Positions 40,642 to 49,319 are shown, counted from the stretch's first letter. The stretch is 64,000 nucleotides of DNA from Nonomuraea turcica (GCF_030718205.1 NZ_JAUZQF010000014.1:124001-188000); one strand, 5' to 3'. Numbers and translations are program-made. Notes: generated by a model from the sequence alone, not told the origin.

Positions 40642-41553
40642 ATGAGCATCGAGCCAAGGGCGAAGGTGGCCCCCGAGCGAGTGCCGCCTGTCTTAGAAGG
40701 CCCGGTACCGGTGGCTCCGGAGCACACGAGCGTGGTCCGGCGCATCTGCGCCAGGGTCGCGCCCGACGGCATGGACATCGGCGTCGGCGAGCTGCCCCCG
40801 GGCGGCCTGCAGGTGTGGATCGACACCCCCGCGCCGCCCGCCCCGCCGGATGCCTGGGTGCTCTACCACCGCATGGCCCGCGAGGTGTCCCTGGTCGGCT
40901 GGCACTGCGAGGCCGACCAGAACCGGCTGCTGGTGCTCGGCTGGAGCGCCGCCTGCCTGCACAACCGCGTACGCCTGCTGCAGAGCGGCCTGCGCCGCCT
41001 GTCCGACTTCGAGCACACCGCCCAGCGGGCCGTGCAGCTCGAGGGACACAACCCGGACGATCAGCCCGCCGCGCAGGTCGTGGCCGCCACGTGCGCCTCG
41101 ATCCAGCGCCGGCTGCGCTGGCCCGAGCGGCTGGCCGAGCTCGCCGGGTTCGAGCGCAGCTCAGGACTGCCCCACCTGCAGCTGCTCCTGGCCCAGGTCA
41201 TCGGCCTTGAGTCGAAACTGGCGACGGCCTGCGACGAGCACCTCGTCATGGCGCGGGTGCTCGCGGGCGCCGTCTGCGAGCAGTACGCGCGGCACTCCGA
41301 CCTGCGCCGCGCACAACGGGACGTGCTGGCCGAGTCACGCCGATGGGTGCACGCCAGCTCCATGATCCGTGGCTCGGCCGCCCGGCCGAGCTCCACCGGC
41401 GGCGGCCGCCCCCACATGGGGCTGGCGGAACGCCGGATCGCCGCGAGCGTCATCAACCACGGTGTGCCGGAGCTCGCGCGGGCCATCCCCGCGGCGGTCA
41501 TCCCACGGGCCGGACATCCCGGCCACGAGGAGGGCCGAGCTCCGGCGCGCTGA
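40642..41553 (+). CDS. Helical protein of unknown function, first gene of flavoprotein cluster
   Basis: The 303-residue product starts at ATG 40642, with AGGAGG 9 nt upstream. The first 60 residues are extended and Pro-rich. Residues about 75-250 look almost wholly helical, with WVLYHRMAREVSLVGWHCEADQNRLLVLGWSAACLHNRVRLLQSGLRRL and later LLLAQVIGLESKLATACDEHLVMARVLAGAVCEQYARHSDLRRAQ. No signal peptide or membrane helix. I do not recognise a family; it could be a regulator or scaffold. The 88-aa gene starts 70 nt after its stop. Confidence 0.72.
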   Translation: MSIEPRAKVAPERVPPVLEGPVPVAPEHTSVVRRICARVAPDGMDIGVGELPPGGLQVWIDTPAPPAPPDAWVLYHRMAREVSLVGWHCEADQNRLLVLGWSAACLHNRVRLLQSGLRRLSDFEHTAQRAVQLEGHNPDDQPAAQVVAATCASIQRRLRWPERLAELAGFERSSGLPHLQLLLAQVIGLESKLATACDEHLVMARVLAGAVCEQYARHSDLRRAQRDVLAESRRWVHASSMIRGSAARPSSTGGGRPHMGLAERRIAASVINHGVPELARAIPAAVIPRAGHPGHEEGRAPAR

Positions 41554-41623
41554 CACTGACGCCGCTCAACGGAGAGCGGCCGCCCGGAAAACCCCATTCA
41601 CATCCGGTAGGAGAGCTCCCGTC

Positions 41624-41890
41624 ATGCGAACCCCCCCGCACCTGCCCGGCCGCACCAGGCACGAGTCCCACGACACCGACACCGTCCGCCCGCGGCGTCA
41701 CCCCTACGCGCTGCACGAGGTTCCCGTGCAGTCCCCGCCGCGCGCGAGCTCCGCGGGCTCCGGCCCGCTCGACATCCCCGACGCCCTCCCCGACACCGAC
41801 ATCTTCGTCGAGCAGCGGCTGCTCGGCATCAGGGAGATGTCCAACCAGGCCATCGGCTCCATCGACGACCTGCTCCAGCACACCGCCTAG
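41624..41890 (+). CDS. 88-residue peptide between the unknown protein and a flavoenzyme
   Basis: The start is ATG 41624 with AGGAG 10 nt upstream. The N-terminal half (1-45) is rich in Arg, His and Pro (RTRHESHDTDTVRPRRHPYAL); the C-terminal half (48-88) is acidic and probably one amphipathic helix (DIFVEQRLLGIREMSNQAIGSIDDLL). It has no cysteine. Its size, the bipartite composition and its position directly before oxidative enzymes and an exporter would fit a ribosomal peptide precursor, but there is no recognisable leader motif and no known modifying enzyme of that kind beside it. It may instead be a small subunit or adaptor. Confidence 0.65.
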   Translation: MRTPPHLPGRTRHESHDTDTVRPRRHPYALHEVPVQSPPRASSAGSGPLDIPDALPDTDIFVEQRLLGIREMSNQAIGSIDDLLQHTA

Positions 41891-41914
41891 CCCGTAGAAA
41901 GCCTGAGGAGAGAC

Positions 41915-43315
41915 ATGCAGGAGCTCACGCGAGTGGAGCTGATGCCTCGTGACGTCGGGGGTCACCAGCCTCGCTCCATTGCGGGCACCGAGGCGCCGCG
42001 CACCCTCGACGAGGTCCGCGCCCTGGTACGGAGCGCCACGACGGCCAGGCGCCGCCTCTACCCGATCAGCACCGGCAGGAACTGGGGAATGGGCTCGTCC
42101 ATGCCGGTCACCGATGACAACGTCGTCGTCGACCTCGGCGGCATGAACCGCATCCGCAGCCTCGACCTGGAGGCCGGGTTCGCCGTCATCGAGCCCGGGG
42201 TCACGCAGGCGCAGCTCGCCGCGGTGCTGCGCGACACCCCGTGGATGCTGAACGTCACCAACTCCTGTGCCGACACCTCCGTCGTCGGCAACGCCCTCGA
42301 CCGCGGCGACGGCACCTTCCGCTCCCGCGTCCACGACGTGGCCGGGCTGGAGGCCGTGCTGGCCGACGGCAGCGTGGTCACCACCGGCGGCCTCGACCCG
42401 TCCGGCCGCTACCACGGCCGGGTCGCCGGACCCGACCTGACGTCCGCGTTCGTCCAGCACAACCTGGGCATCGTCACCGCCATGGCGGTCGCGCTGGTGC
42501 CGCGTCCCCAGACCGTCGGCCTCGTGCACGGCCGCATCCCGCGCGACCAGGCCGGCGTCGCGCTCGACGCGATGGCCGGCTTCCTGCGCCGCGGCAACCC
42601 CGCCGACGGGATGCTGCGCGTGCGCGAGCTGGCGCTCGTCCCGAGCCACGGGGACTGGCTGCTGCCCAAGGGCGCCGACCCCGGCCTGTTCACCATCATG
42701 GGGCCGCTGTTCGGCAGCGACGCCGCGGTCGAGCTGGCCGAGGAGCTGCTGCGCAAGGCGCTGGTCGAGGTCGAGGGCGCCGAGGCGCTGCGCGTTCTCG
42801 ACGCCGCCGAGGTGCGGCCCGGCGACCCCCTGTACGCCAGGTCGCTCATGGCGCAGGGCATCCCCACGTGCCTGGGCGTACGCAACGCGCTCGGCGTGAG
42901 CTCCTGCGACCAGATCGACGAAGGCCGGATGGGCTTCCTGGCGCTGATGCCGCTGATGCCGACGAACGCGCGCAAGACCGAGCAGATCGTGGCCGCCCTG
43001 CAGACGGCCGTGGACGCGCACACCACCGCCCTCATGGTCGAGTGGAATCTCGTCAGCACGCACATGGCCAACGGCGTCATCCAGATCTTCTTCGAACGCG
43101 GCGCGCCGGAGGCTCCCTACCGGGCGCACCAGCTCCGCAACGACGGCAACTGCCTGCTGCGTGGCCACGGCTGCGCGATCTACCGCTCCGACATCGACCA
43201 CGCCGCGGCCGACGTCTGGTCCGAGACCAGCACCGCCAGCCTCGGCATGCTCCACCGGCTCAAGACCGCGCTCGACCCGGACGGCCTGCTCTCACCTGGC
43301 CGGTACGGCGCCTGA
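41915..43315 (+). CDS. FAD-linked oxidase of the VAO/4-cresol dehydrogenase type
   Basis: The 466-residue product starts at ATG 41915 (GAGGAG 4 nt upstream). The PCMH-type FAD-binding domain covers about 25-200, with YPISTGRNWGMGSSMPV and VVDLGGMNRIRSLDLEAGFAVIEPGVTQAQL; the C-terminal substrate domain ends RLKTALDPDGLLSPGRYG. These enzymes oxidise phenolic or hydroxy-acid groups with O2 or an acceptor. Whether the FAD is covalently attached cannot be decided by eye. No signal peptide, so it is cytoplasmic. Confidence 0.88.
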   Translation: MQELTRVELMPRDVGGHQPRSIAGTEAPRTLDEVRALVRSATTARRRLYPISTGRNWGMGSSMPVTDDNVVVDLGGMNRIRSLDLEAGFAVIEPGVTQAQLAAVLRDTPWMLNVTNSCADTSVVGNALDRGDGTFRSRVHDVAGLEAVLADGSVVTTGGLDPSGRYHGRVAGPDLTSAFVQHNLGIVTAMAVALVPRPQTVGLVHGRIPRDQAGVALDAMAGFLRRGNPADGMLRVRELALVPSHGDWLLPKGADPGLFTIMGPLFGSDAAVELAEELLRKALVEVEGAEALRVLDAAEVRPGDPLYARSLMAQGIPTCLGVRNALGVSSCDQIDEGRMGFLALMPLMPTNARKTEQIVAALQTAVDAHTTALMVEWNLVSTHMANGVIQIFFERGAPEAPYRAHQLRNDGNCLLRGHGCAIYRSDIDHAAADVWSETSTASLGMLHRLKTALDPDGLLSPGRYGA

Positions 43316-43409
43316 CTTATTTCGCCATAAACGACATGTCCATCCTCGCCGGTCGCACAGCCGGAGTGTGCCGGCCGGCGGAGACCACGCATAGCTTGGA
43401 GGTGACCAC

Positions 43410-44996
43410 GTGCGTTCGTCACCGGCACGGGGGACGAGCACGGCCGGCGTCAGCCGCCGCCACGCGGTGATGCTGCGGCTGGTCGGTGCGGGTGTCATGT
43501 TCACGGTGATGGCCGACACCACGGCCACCACCCTGGCGGTCGGGGTGCTGCGCTACACGCCGGCAGGCGCCGGCATGCCCCTCGGCGACCTGGTCTGGCT
43601 GACCAGCTCGGCCTTCATCCCGATCGCGGCGCTGCTGGCCACCGCGGGCCGCTGGGCCGACCTGTTCGGCCGCCGCCGGGTGCTGGCCGTCGGGCTGGTG
43701 GTGTTCGTGCTGGGCGGCATCGCCACCGTCGCCGTGGACTCCTGGTCGCTCGTGCTGGCCGCACGGGCCGTTCAGGGCGCGGGCGCCGCGGCGATGATCC
43801 CGGCCAGCCTCGGGCTGCTCCTGGGGGAGCTGCCGGAGTCACAGCGGCGCGGCGCGATCGCGCTATGGAGCTCCGCCTCGGGGCTCGGCTGCCTGCTCAT
43901 GCAGGCGGGAGGCGGCTGGCTGGCCGCTGCCGTCGGCTGGCGGTCCCTGTTCATCCCCGACGTCGTGATCGGCGTCGCGCTCCTGATCGCCTGCTTCGGG
44001 CTACCCTCGGGCAGACGCGCCGGCGCCAAGGGCCTGCCGGACGTGCTCGGCGCGTGGCTGCTCGCCGCCGGGATCGCGGTCATCGTGCTGGCCATCTCCA
44101 AGGCCATGGCCTGGGGCATGGACGTGGTGTGGCTGGCGCTCGCCGCCCTCCTCCTGCTGGGCGGGGCGCTCGCGCAGGCCAAGCACCACCGCCTGCCGGC
44201 CATCGACCTGGCGCTGTGGCGGCGGCCCAAGTTCGTCTGGGGCTGGCTGGCCACCTGGGGGTTCGGCGCGCTGTCGTACGGGCTGCTGACCGTCCAGCCG
44301 CTGTACCTGCTCCACCTCGGCTACCCGATGCTCGAGGTGGCCATGTGGCTGACGCCCACGTCGGTGGCCGTCGTCGTGACGAGCTTCCTGGCCGGAAAGA
44401 TCGTCAAACGGATTGGCGCGTACGGCCTGATCTACGCGGGCTCCCTGCTCTGCGGCGGCGCCTGCGTGCTCGTGCTCACCCAGGTCGGGCCCACCGTCTG
44501 GGGACTGGTCGCGAGCGTCGTGCTCGGGATGGGCGTCGGCGCGCTGGCGCCGGGCACCTCGGTGGCCACCACTCTGGCCGCCCGCCCGCAGCAGTACGCC
44601 TCCGCCGTCGGCGCGGCCACCATGGCCCGCATGGTCGGCGGGGCCGTCGGCATCGCCGTCGTATCAGTCGTCATCGACCACCCGTTCGTGGCCGGGCCCT
44701 TCGCGGGCCCCTTCGCCGGCCTGGCCGGCGCGCTGGCGATCTGCGTGGCGATCTCGGTCCTCATGGGCGCGCTGGCCCTCACGAAGATCACCCGGCTGCG
44801 GCCCGACCCCGGCGACGTCATGATCAAGGTGCCGCGCCGGATGTTGCTGGAGTTGCGGATGACCCTCGCCACCGTCGCGGCGGAGGCGGACGCGTTGCTG
44901 CCTGTCGAGACCCGCACACCCCCCATGGACCACATCCCGCGGCCGCGGGCGGCCGAGGCCGGACCGCTCGCCGGGACCCGCGGGAATACGCACTAG
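43410..44996 (+). CDS. MFS multidrug exporter, EmrB/QacA (14-helix) type
   Basis: The 528-residue product starts at GTG 43410 with GGAGG 7 nt upstream. About fourteen membrane helices are visible. Loop 2-3 has GRWADLFGRRRVL and helix 5 has the motif C-like GLGCLLMQAGGGWLA. The C-terminus is a long hydrophilic tail. In this setting it is the likely exporter of the cluster's product. It lies 27 nt before the monooxygenase gene. Confidence 0.9.
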   Translation: MRSSPARGTSTAGVSRRHAVMLRLVGAGVMFTVMADTTATTLAVGVLRYTPAGAGMPLGDLVWLTSSAFIPIAALLATAGRWADLFGRRRVLAVGLVVFVLGGIATVAVDSWSLVLAARAVQGAGAAAMIPASLGLLLGELPESQRRGAIALWSSASGLGCLLMQAGGGWLAAAVGWRSLFIPDVVIGVALLIACFGLPSGRRAGAKGLPDVLGAWLLAAGIAVIVLAISKAMAWGMDVVWLALAALLLLGGALAQAKHHRLPAIDLALWRRPKFVWGWLATWGFGALSYGLLTVQPLYLLHLGYPMLEVAMWLTPTSVAVVVTSFLAGKIVKRIGAYGLIYAGSLLCGGACVLVLTQVGPTVWGLVASVVLGMGVGALAPGTSVATTLAARPQQYASAVGAATMARMVGGAVGIAVVSVVIDHPFVAGPFAGPFAGLAGALAICVAISVLMGALALTKITRLRPDPGDVMIKVPRRMLLELRMTLATVAAEADALLPVETRTPPMDHIPRPRAAEAGPLAGTRGNTH

Positions 44997-45022
44997 TTCG
45001 AACCACCGAAAGGGCTCTCGTC

Positions 45023-46162
45023 ATGGCAACCACATCGTGCGACGTAGCCATCGTCGGCGCCGGGCTCGGCGGCTGCTTCCTGGCCTTACTCCTGGCCCGG
45101 CGCGGCCGGCGCGTCGTCGTCATCGAGCAGGGACCCTCCATCCCCAGCGCCGGTGCCGACTTCCTCAAACCCCCGGGCCTGCGGGTGCTCGCCCGCCACG
45201 GGCTGGCGAACCTCGTCGAACGCCATGGCCTGCGGCGCGACATCATCCGCTACTACCACGACGGCGACCCGATCAGGGAATGCCGCTTCCCCGACGGCGG
45301 CTTCCTCATCCGCCCCTACAAGGAGCTCGTCGAGCTCATCTACACGTGCTGCGCGATGGAAGGCGTCGACTTCTGGTTCGACGCCGACATCGCCGACATC
45401 GCGGTCGGCGACGACCGGGTCGAGGAGCTCATCCTCTCCGACGGGCGGCGGCTGCGGGCCGACGTCGTCATCGGCGCCGACGGCACCAAGTCCGCCGTAC
45501 GCCAGGCGCTCGGCATCGAGCAGGTCACGATGCCGTACGAGCGGCTGCTGATGCGGGTGGCCACCGTGCCGCTGACGGCCAGCGTCGCCCGGCTCAACCG
45601 GCTGTACTTCAGCTCCGACGGCTGGCTGACCTACCTCTACCCGCTCAACAGGGACCAGGCCAGGGTGTTCGTCGGCCTGCCCCCCGACGACGACAAGGAG
45701 ATCTTCCAGGACGGCATCCCCGCCCTGATCGACGAGCTGAAGAAGTTCGTCACCGACAGCTCCGACGCCTTCAACGCGCTCCAGCCCGCCAAGTGGCAGC
45801 TGATCAAGGTCTCGTCGCTGCGGGTGTCGGCGTACCACAAGGGCAACGCCGCCCTGCTCGGCTCGGCCGCGTTCGCGTGCCACCCGATGACGGGCATGGG
45901 GATGAGCTACACGCTGCACGACGCGGAGATCCTCGCCGACGTCATCAGCGCGGCAGGAGGTGACGCGGAACTGCTGGACCGGCTGCTGTACGCCCGGTAC
46001 GAGCCGCGCAGGCACGCGCACCGGGAGCTGATCGACTACGGCGACGCCCTGGCCGCGACCTTCCGCGACCGGGACGCGTACCTGGCCGCTTTCCGCCCGG
46101 ACCTGCACATCTACGGCGAAGCGGCCGCGCCGGCCGAGATGCCGGCCTTGCAGCTCACCTGA
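45023..46162 (+). CDS. FAD-dependent monooxygenase, PHBH type
   Basis: The 379-residue product starts at ATG 45023. The dinucleotide fold begins VAIVGAGLGGCFLALLLARRG with VVIEQG after it; the DG motif is VVIGADGTKSAVRQALG (about 151-167), and the second FAD motif is AALLGSAAFACHPMTGMGMSYTLHDAEIL. This is the class A flavin hydroxylase layout, about the usual length. The substrate is unknown. Together with the VAO-type oxidase it would oxidatively tailor the cluster's product. Confidence 0.9.
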   Translation: MATTSCDVAIVGAGLGGCFLALLLARRGRRVVVIEQGPSIPSAGADFLKPPGLRVLARHGLANLVERHGLRRDIIRYYHDGDPIRECRFPDGGFLIRPYKELVELIYTCCAMEGVDFWFDADIADIAVGDDRVEELILSDGRRLRADVVIGADGTKSAVRQALGIEQVTMPYERLLMRVATVPLTASVARLNRLYFSSDGWLTYLYPLNRDQARVFVGLPPDDDKEIFQDGIPALIDELKKFVTDSSDAFNALQPAKWQLIKVSSLRVSAYHKGNAALLGSAAFACHPMTGMGMSYTLHDAEILADVISAAGGDAELLDRLLYARYEPRRHAHRELIDYGDALAATFRDRDAYLAAFRPDLHIYGEAAAPAEMPALQLT

Positions 46163-46165
46163 GCA

Positions 46166-46261
46166 GGCGCCCCCGCCGCCCGCCATCCCGAACCGGTGAG
46201 GTCGTCCAGTGCCCCGCTGAGTGCGGTTGGGCAGCCCGATCCCACAGGCGGCGGGGGCGCC
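46166..46261. terminator. Long-armed inverted repeat after the flavoprotein cluster
   Basis: A perfect 15-bp stem (46166-46180 with 46247-46261) encloses 66 nt that can form a second inner stem (TGCCC...GGGCA around 46210-46233). It lies between convergent genes and may terminate both, though the branched shape is unusual for a plain terminator. Confidence 0.65.
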
Positions 46262-46305
46262 CTTTCACGCCACCGGCTCGCCCAGACAGGTTCCGCCTGG
46301 AGCGC

Positions 46306-46863
46306 TTAGGCCGGCGGCATGTGCAGGAGGAACAGGGTGTACGCGGCCAGGGTGGAGTCGTCGGTAACGAGCCCGTCGCGGATCATGCCTTCGAGCTCGG
46401 CCCGCGAGAACCACCGGCGGCGCAGGTCCTGCTCCTCGACCTCCGGCTCGGCCGCACCGTGGGACAGCTCCGAGGCCACGAACACATCGAACCCCTGCGA
46501 CGACATGCCCGTCGCACAGTTGAGCCGTCCCAGGCGGCGCATCACCCGTGCCGTGATGCCGGTCTCCTCCAGCAGCTCCTGCCGGGCCAGCGACTCGGGG
46601 TCGCCCACGGCCAGCCCGGGCAGAGACCCCTGCACGAACTCCCACGACCGCGAGCGCACCGGATACCGGTATTGCTCCACCAGATGGAAGCCGCCGTCCT
46701 CAACGGCGATGACCAGCGCGAAGTCGGGCTTGTCCACGTAGGTGTAGATGCCCTCGGAGCCGTCCAGGCGGACGATCCTGTCCTCGCGCAGCCGCATGTA
46801 CGGCGACGTGTAGGCGACTCTCGTGGAGATCTGGCGGATGGCGTGCTCGAATTCCGGCCTCAT
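46306..46863 (-). CDS. NUDIX hydrolase, ADP-ribose pyrophosphatase-like
   Basis: The 185-residue product starts at ATG 46863 with AAGG 5 nt upstream. The NUDIX box is nearly standard (GSLPGLAVGDPESLARQELLEETGI) with Gln replacing the usual Arg of REUXEEXGU. A KPDFALVIAVEDGGFHLVEQYRYPV strand pair precedes it, as in ADP-ribose or sugar-nucleotide pyrophosphatases. It shares a divergent promoter region with the GntR gene. Confidence 0.88.
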   Translation of the reverse strand: MRPEFEHAIRQISTRVAYTSPYMRLREDRIVRLDGSEGIYTYVDKPDFALVIAVEDGGFHLVEQYRYPVRSRSWEFVQGSLPGLAVGDPESLARQELLEETGITARVMRRLGRLNCATGMSSQGFDVFVASELSHGAAEPEVEEQDLRRRWFSRAELEGMIRDGLVTDDSTLAAYTLFLLHMPPA

Positions 46864-46896
46864 GTTCACCTTTCCTCTGGACTGCCGGACTAGTAT

Positions 46897-46912
46897 AGCT
46901 GTATAGACAGCT
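46897..46912. promoter_or_regulatory. Candidate HutC/UTRA-type GntR operator
   Basis: AGCTGT-ATAG-ACAGCT is a perfect inverted repeat whose centre TGTATAGACA fits the GT-N-TA-N-AC pattern of HutC/DasR-group operators. It is embedded in further TATAG/CTATA repeats between two divergent genes. Confidence 0.75.
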
Positions 46913-46929
46913 AGCGCTATATTCGAGGG

Positions 46930-47685
46930 ATGAACGCGACAGGCAAGCGGCCCGAGGACTTCGCACCCCGCTACTTCGTCATCGAACAGGCGCTGCGCGA
47001 GCGCGTGGCCGCCGCTCGGCCGGGCGACGCGCTGCCCTCGGAGAGCGAGTTGAGCGAGGAGTTCGCCGTCAGCAGGATGACCGCCCGCGCGGCCGTGCAA
47101 CGCCTGGTCGCCGACGGCCTGGTGGTCCGGCGCCCCGGCCGGGGCACCTTCGTGGCCCTGCCGCCGAGCAGCCGCCGCGCCGAGAGCCTGGTGCGCTTCA
47201 GCGAGGAGATCCGCCGCCGGGGGCAGCGGCCCTCCTCTCGGCTGCTGTCGGCCGCCACCCGCGCCGCCACCCCGCAGGAGGCCGACCGGTTGCGGCTGGG
47301 CAGACATGGACGGGTCATCGCGGTGGAGCGCGTCCGGCTCGCCGACGACCTGCCGGTCGCTCTTGAAAGGGCGTTGTTCCCGGGCAGCCTGCGCGCCCTG
47401 CTCGAGGCTGATCTCGAGCAGGGCTCCCTCCACGCTGCCCTGAGCGCGCTCGGCCGCACCCCGGCCCGCGGCCACGCCCGCATCGGCGCCGCCATAGCGG
47501 GCGAGCGCGAGGCCGGCCTGCTCGCCGTCGACGCCGGCGCGCCGCTTCTGGTGGAGCACCGCCTGATCCTCGACCAGAACGACGAGCCGCTGGAGCTCAC
47601 CGACTCCCTGTACGTCGCCGCCCGATACGGCCTCGACGTCGCCTTCGCCGTCGAGTCCCCGGGCATGGACGCCGTCCACCCGTGA
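46930..47685 (+). CDS. GntR regulator with UTRA domain (HutC type)
   Basis: The 251-residue product starts at ATG 46930. The N-terminal winged helix includes ALPSESELSEEFAVSRMTARAAVQRLVADGLVVRRPGRGTFVA (about 35-78), and a UTRA effector domain fills about 95-240 with GHARIGAAIAGEREAGLLAVDAGAPLLVEHRLILDQNDEPLELTDSLYVA. It probably controls itself and the divergent NUDIX gene through the operator at 46897-46912. A deoC remnant follows 46 nt downstream, so it may once have controlled deoxynucleoside breakdown. Confidence 0.88.
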   Translation: MNATGKRPEDFAPRYFVIEQALRERVAAARPGDALPSESELSEEFAVSRMTARAAVQRLVADGLVVRRPGRGTFVALPPSSRRAESLVRFSEEIRRRGQRPSSRLLSAATRAATPQEADRLRLGRHGRVIAVERVRLADDLPVALERALFPGSLRALLEADLEQGSLHAALSALGRTPARGHARIGAAIAGEREAGLLAVDAGAPLLVEHRLILDQNDEPLELTDSLYVAARYGLDVAFAVESPGMDAVHP

Positions 47686-47731
47686 CCCGGCCCTTTCCCT
47701 GCCGAGCCTCCCTTGCGAAGGAGCCACGCTC

Positions 47732-47842
47732 ATGACCTCCACCACCGTCGCCGACGTCACCAAGATGATCGACCACTCCCTGTTGCGCCCGGAATTGACC
47801 GACGACGACGTGCGCGCGGTATGCGCCCTGGCCGTCCGCTAA
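47732..47842 (+). pseudogene. deoC: N-terminal stub of deoxyribose-phosphate aldolase (deoC)
   Basis: From an ATG with GAAGGAG 8 nt upstream, the frame encodes 36 residues, beginning MTSTTVADVTKMIDHSLLRPELTDDDVR..., the well-known DeoC N-terminus with the substrate-contacting DHSLL, and then stops at 47840-47842. The rest of the enzyme (about 190 residues, including the Schiff-base lysine) is absent downstream, so it has been deleted. The following 194 bp to the XRE gene contains no recognisable coding sequence. Confidence 0.85.
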
Positions 47843-48036
47843 ACCGGTAACCCGCAGTGAACCGGAACCGTGCGTCGAACAATCGACCATCCGCCCGTCC
47901 CGCGCACCCAACTCGACACCGGCCAGGATCCGCCGCTGCTCCACCGACGAACGAACCCGACTCCGTCGATGAACACGGTTGGTTCGCGTGGGGCAGAGTG
48001 AACAGCCGGGTTGGGTGCGGTGGGGAGGCCACCGTT

Positions 48037-48828
48037 TCATTCAGGGGGTGTTGCGGCTCCTGTCCGGAAGAAGCGGGCAGTGTCGTCATCGGCGGGAAAG
48101 TATGCCTCGACGGCGATCTCTTCCAGCGTGACGTCGAAGGCGGCGCCGAACGTCGTGACGGTGTTGATGAAGCACAGCTCCGCTCCGCGATGGCAGATGC
48201 GGATGGGCAGCGCGATGTCGGCGGGGTCGGGCGGCGCCTGGTCACCTTCGGGGCCGTAGGACAGCAGTTCCTCATACAACGCGCTCAGCTCGGGATCACC
48301 GGTCTGCGCCACCTGGCGGGCGAGCCGGGGCAGCAGAAAAGCGCGGACCTGCCCGTGGTTGCGCAGCTTCGGCGCGAACCCGTTCGGATGCAGGCCCAGC
48401 CGCATCATGTTGACCGGCGGTCGCAGTAAAGATGCATCGACGCCCTCCAGGAAGACGTCGATCGCGGTGTTGGCGAACAGCAGGTTCCAGCGACGGTCCA
48501 CGGCGAGCGCCGGGTAGGGTTCGTGCCCCCGCAGGATCTGCTTCAGGACATTCCGCGCCGACGCCAGGTGCGGATCTTCCAGTGGCCGTTCCCGGACGAC
48601 GGGGGCGTGGCCGGCCGCGACCAGGAGGCGGTTGCGCTCCCGCAACGGGACGCCCAGCTGCTCGGCCAGACGCAACACCATCGCGCTGCTGGGGATGGTC
48701 CGTCCGGTCTCCACGAAGCTGACGTGCCTGGTGGACACCTCTGCCTGGATCGCCAGATCGAGCTGGCTGAGCCCTCTGCGGCTCCGCCACTCGCGCAGCA
48801 GCTCGCCGACCGGCCGGTCCTGCATCAT
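48037..48828 (-). CDS. XRE regulator with MmyB-like ligand-binding domain
   Basis: The 263-residue product has a helix-turn-helix (about 8-65: LREWRSRRGLSQLDLAIQAEVSTRHVSFVETGRTIPS) and a C-terminal MmyB/MLTR-like domain of PAS-like fold (about 95-240) starting YPALAVDRRWNLLFAN. Members respond to small hydrophobic or fatty-acid ligands and control a neighbouring divergent gene, here the NTF2-like protein. The dyad at 48861-48883 is the likely binding site. Confidence 0.88.
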   Translation of the reverse strand: MMQDRPVGELLREWRSRRGLSQLDLAIQAEVSTRHVSFVETGRTIPSSAMVLRLAEQLGVPLRERNRLLVAAGHAPVVRERPLEDPHLASARNVLKQILRGHEPYPALAVDRRWNLLFANTAIDVFLEGVDASLLRPPVNMMRLGLHPNGFAPKLRNHGQVRAFLLPRLARQVAQTGDPELSALYEELLSYGPEGDQAPPDPADIALPIRICHRGAELCFINTVTTFGAAFDVTLEEIAVEAYFPADDDTARFFRTGAATPPE

Positions 48829-48860
48829 GCGGCGATTATCGCCCCGCTGCGTTGATCATC

Positions 48861-48883
48861 TCGATTACACGCCAGGTAATCGA
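48861..48883. promoter_or_regulatory. Candidate XRE operator
   Basis: TCGATTAC-N7-GTAATCGA, perfect 8-bp arms, lies in the 88-bp gap between the divergent XRE and NTF2-like genes. Confidence 0.7.
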
Positions 48884-48916
48884 CAGGGCCGGGCGGCGGC
48901 TGGGACGGTTGCCCCC

Positions 48917-49297
48917 ATGAGCGACAGCAGCAAAGCCGCACGCAACAAGCACCTCACCCTCCACGGCTTCACCCAGTTCGCGGCGGGGAACATCGACGTG
49001 CTCCGTACCCTCCTGCACGAGGACTTCATCGAGCACAGTCCGGGAAACCCCTCGGGGCGGGAGGCCTTCATCGCGTTCATCGCCGAGGCTCCCGTGGCCC
49101 GAGCCCGGCTCGACCTCAAACGGGTCATCGCCGACGACGATCATGTGGTGATGCACTATCACATGGCCACGGACGACGACCCGCGCGGTGTCGCCGTCGT
49201 CGACATCTGGCGGCTGGTCGACGGGGAGATCGTTGAGCACTGGGATGTCGTGCGGCCGGTGCCAGAAGCCGCAGAGGTTCCCCACGGAATGTTCTGA
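48917..49297 (+). CDS. SnoaL/NTF2-like protein
   Basis: The 126-residue product starts at ATG 48917. It has the NTF2-like cone: an N-terminal helix pair (LTLHGFTQFAAGNIDVLRTLLHEDFIEHSPG), then strands with VMHYHMATDDDPRGVAVVDIWRLVDGEIVEHWDVVRPVP. This group includes SnoaL-like aldol cyclases and many uncharacterised stress proteins. It is likely under control of the divergent XRE regulator. Confidence 0.85.
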   Translation: MSDSSKAARNKHLTLHGFTQFAAGNIDVLRTLLHEDFIEHSPGNPSGREAFIAFIAEAPVARARLDLKRVIADDDHVVMHYHMATDDDPRGVAVVDIWRLVDGEIVEHWDVVRPVPEAAEVPHGMF

Positions 49298-49319
49298 GCC
49301 GACGGTGCGGGACGGGGCA

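Noticed and set aside
47843..48036. Possible coding remnant downstream of the deoC stub
   Set aside because: Neither strand shows a deoC continuation or a recognisable domain; the open frame covering it on the minus strand runs through the deoC stub antisense.
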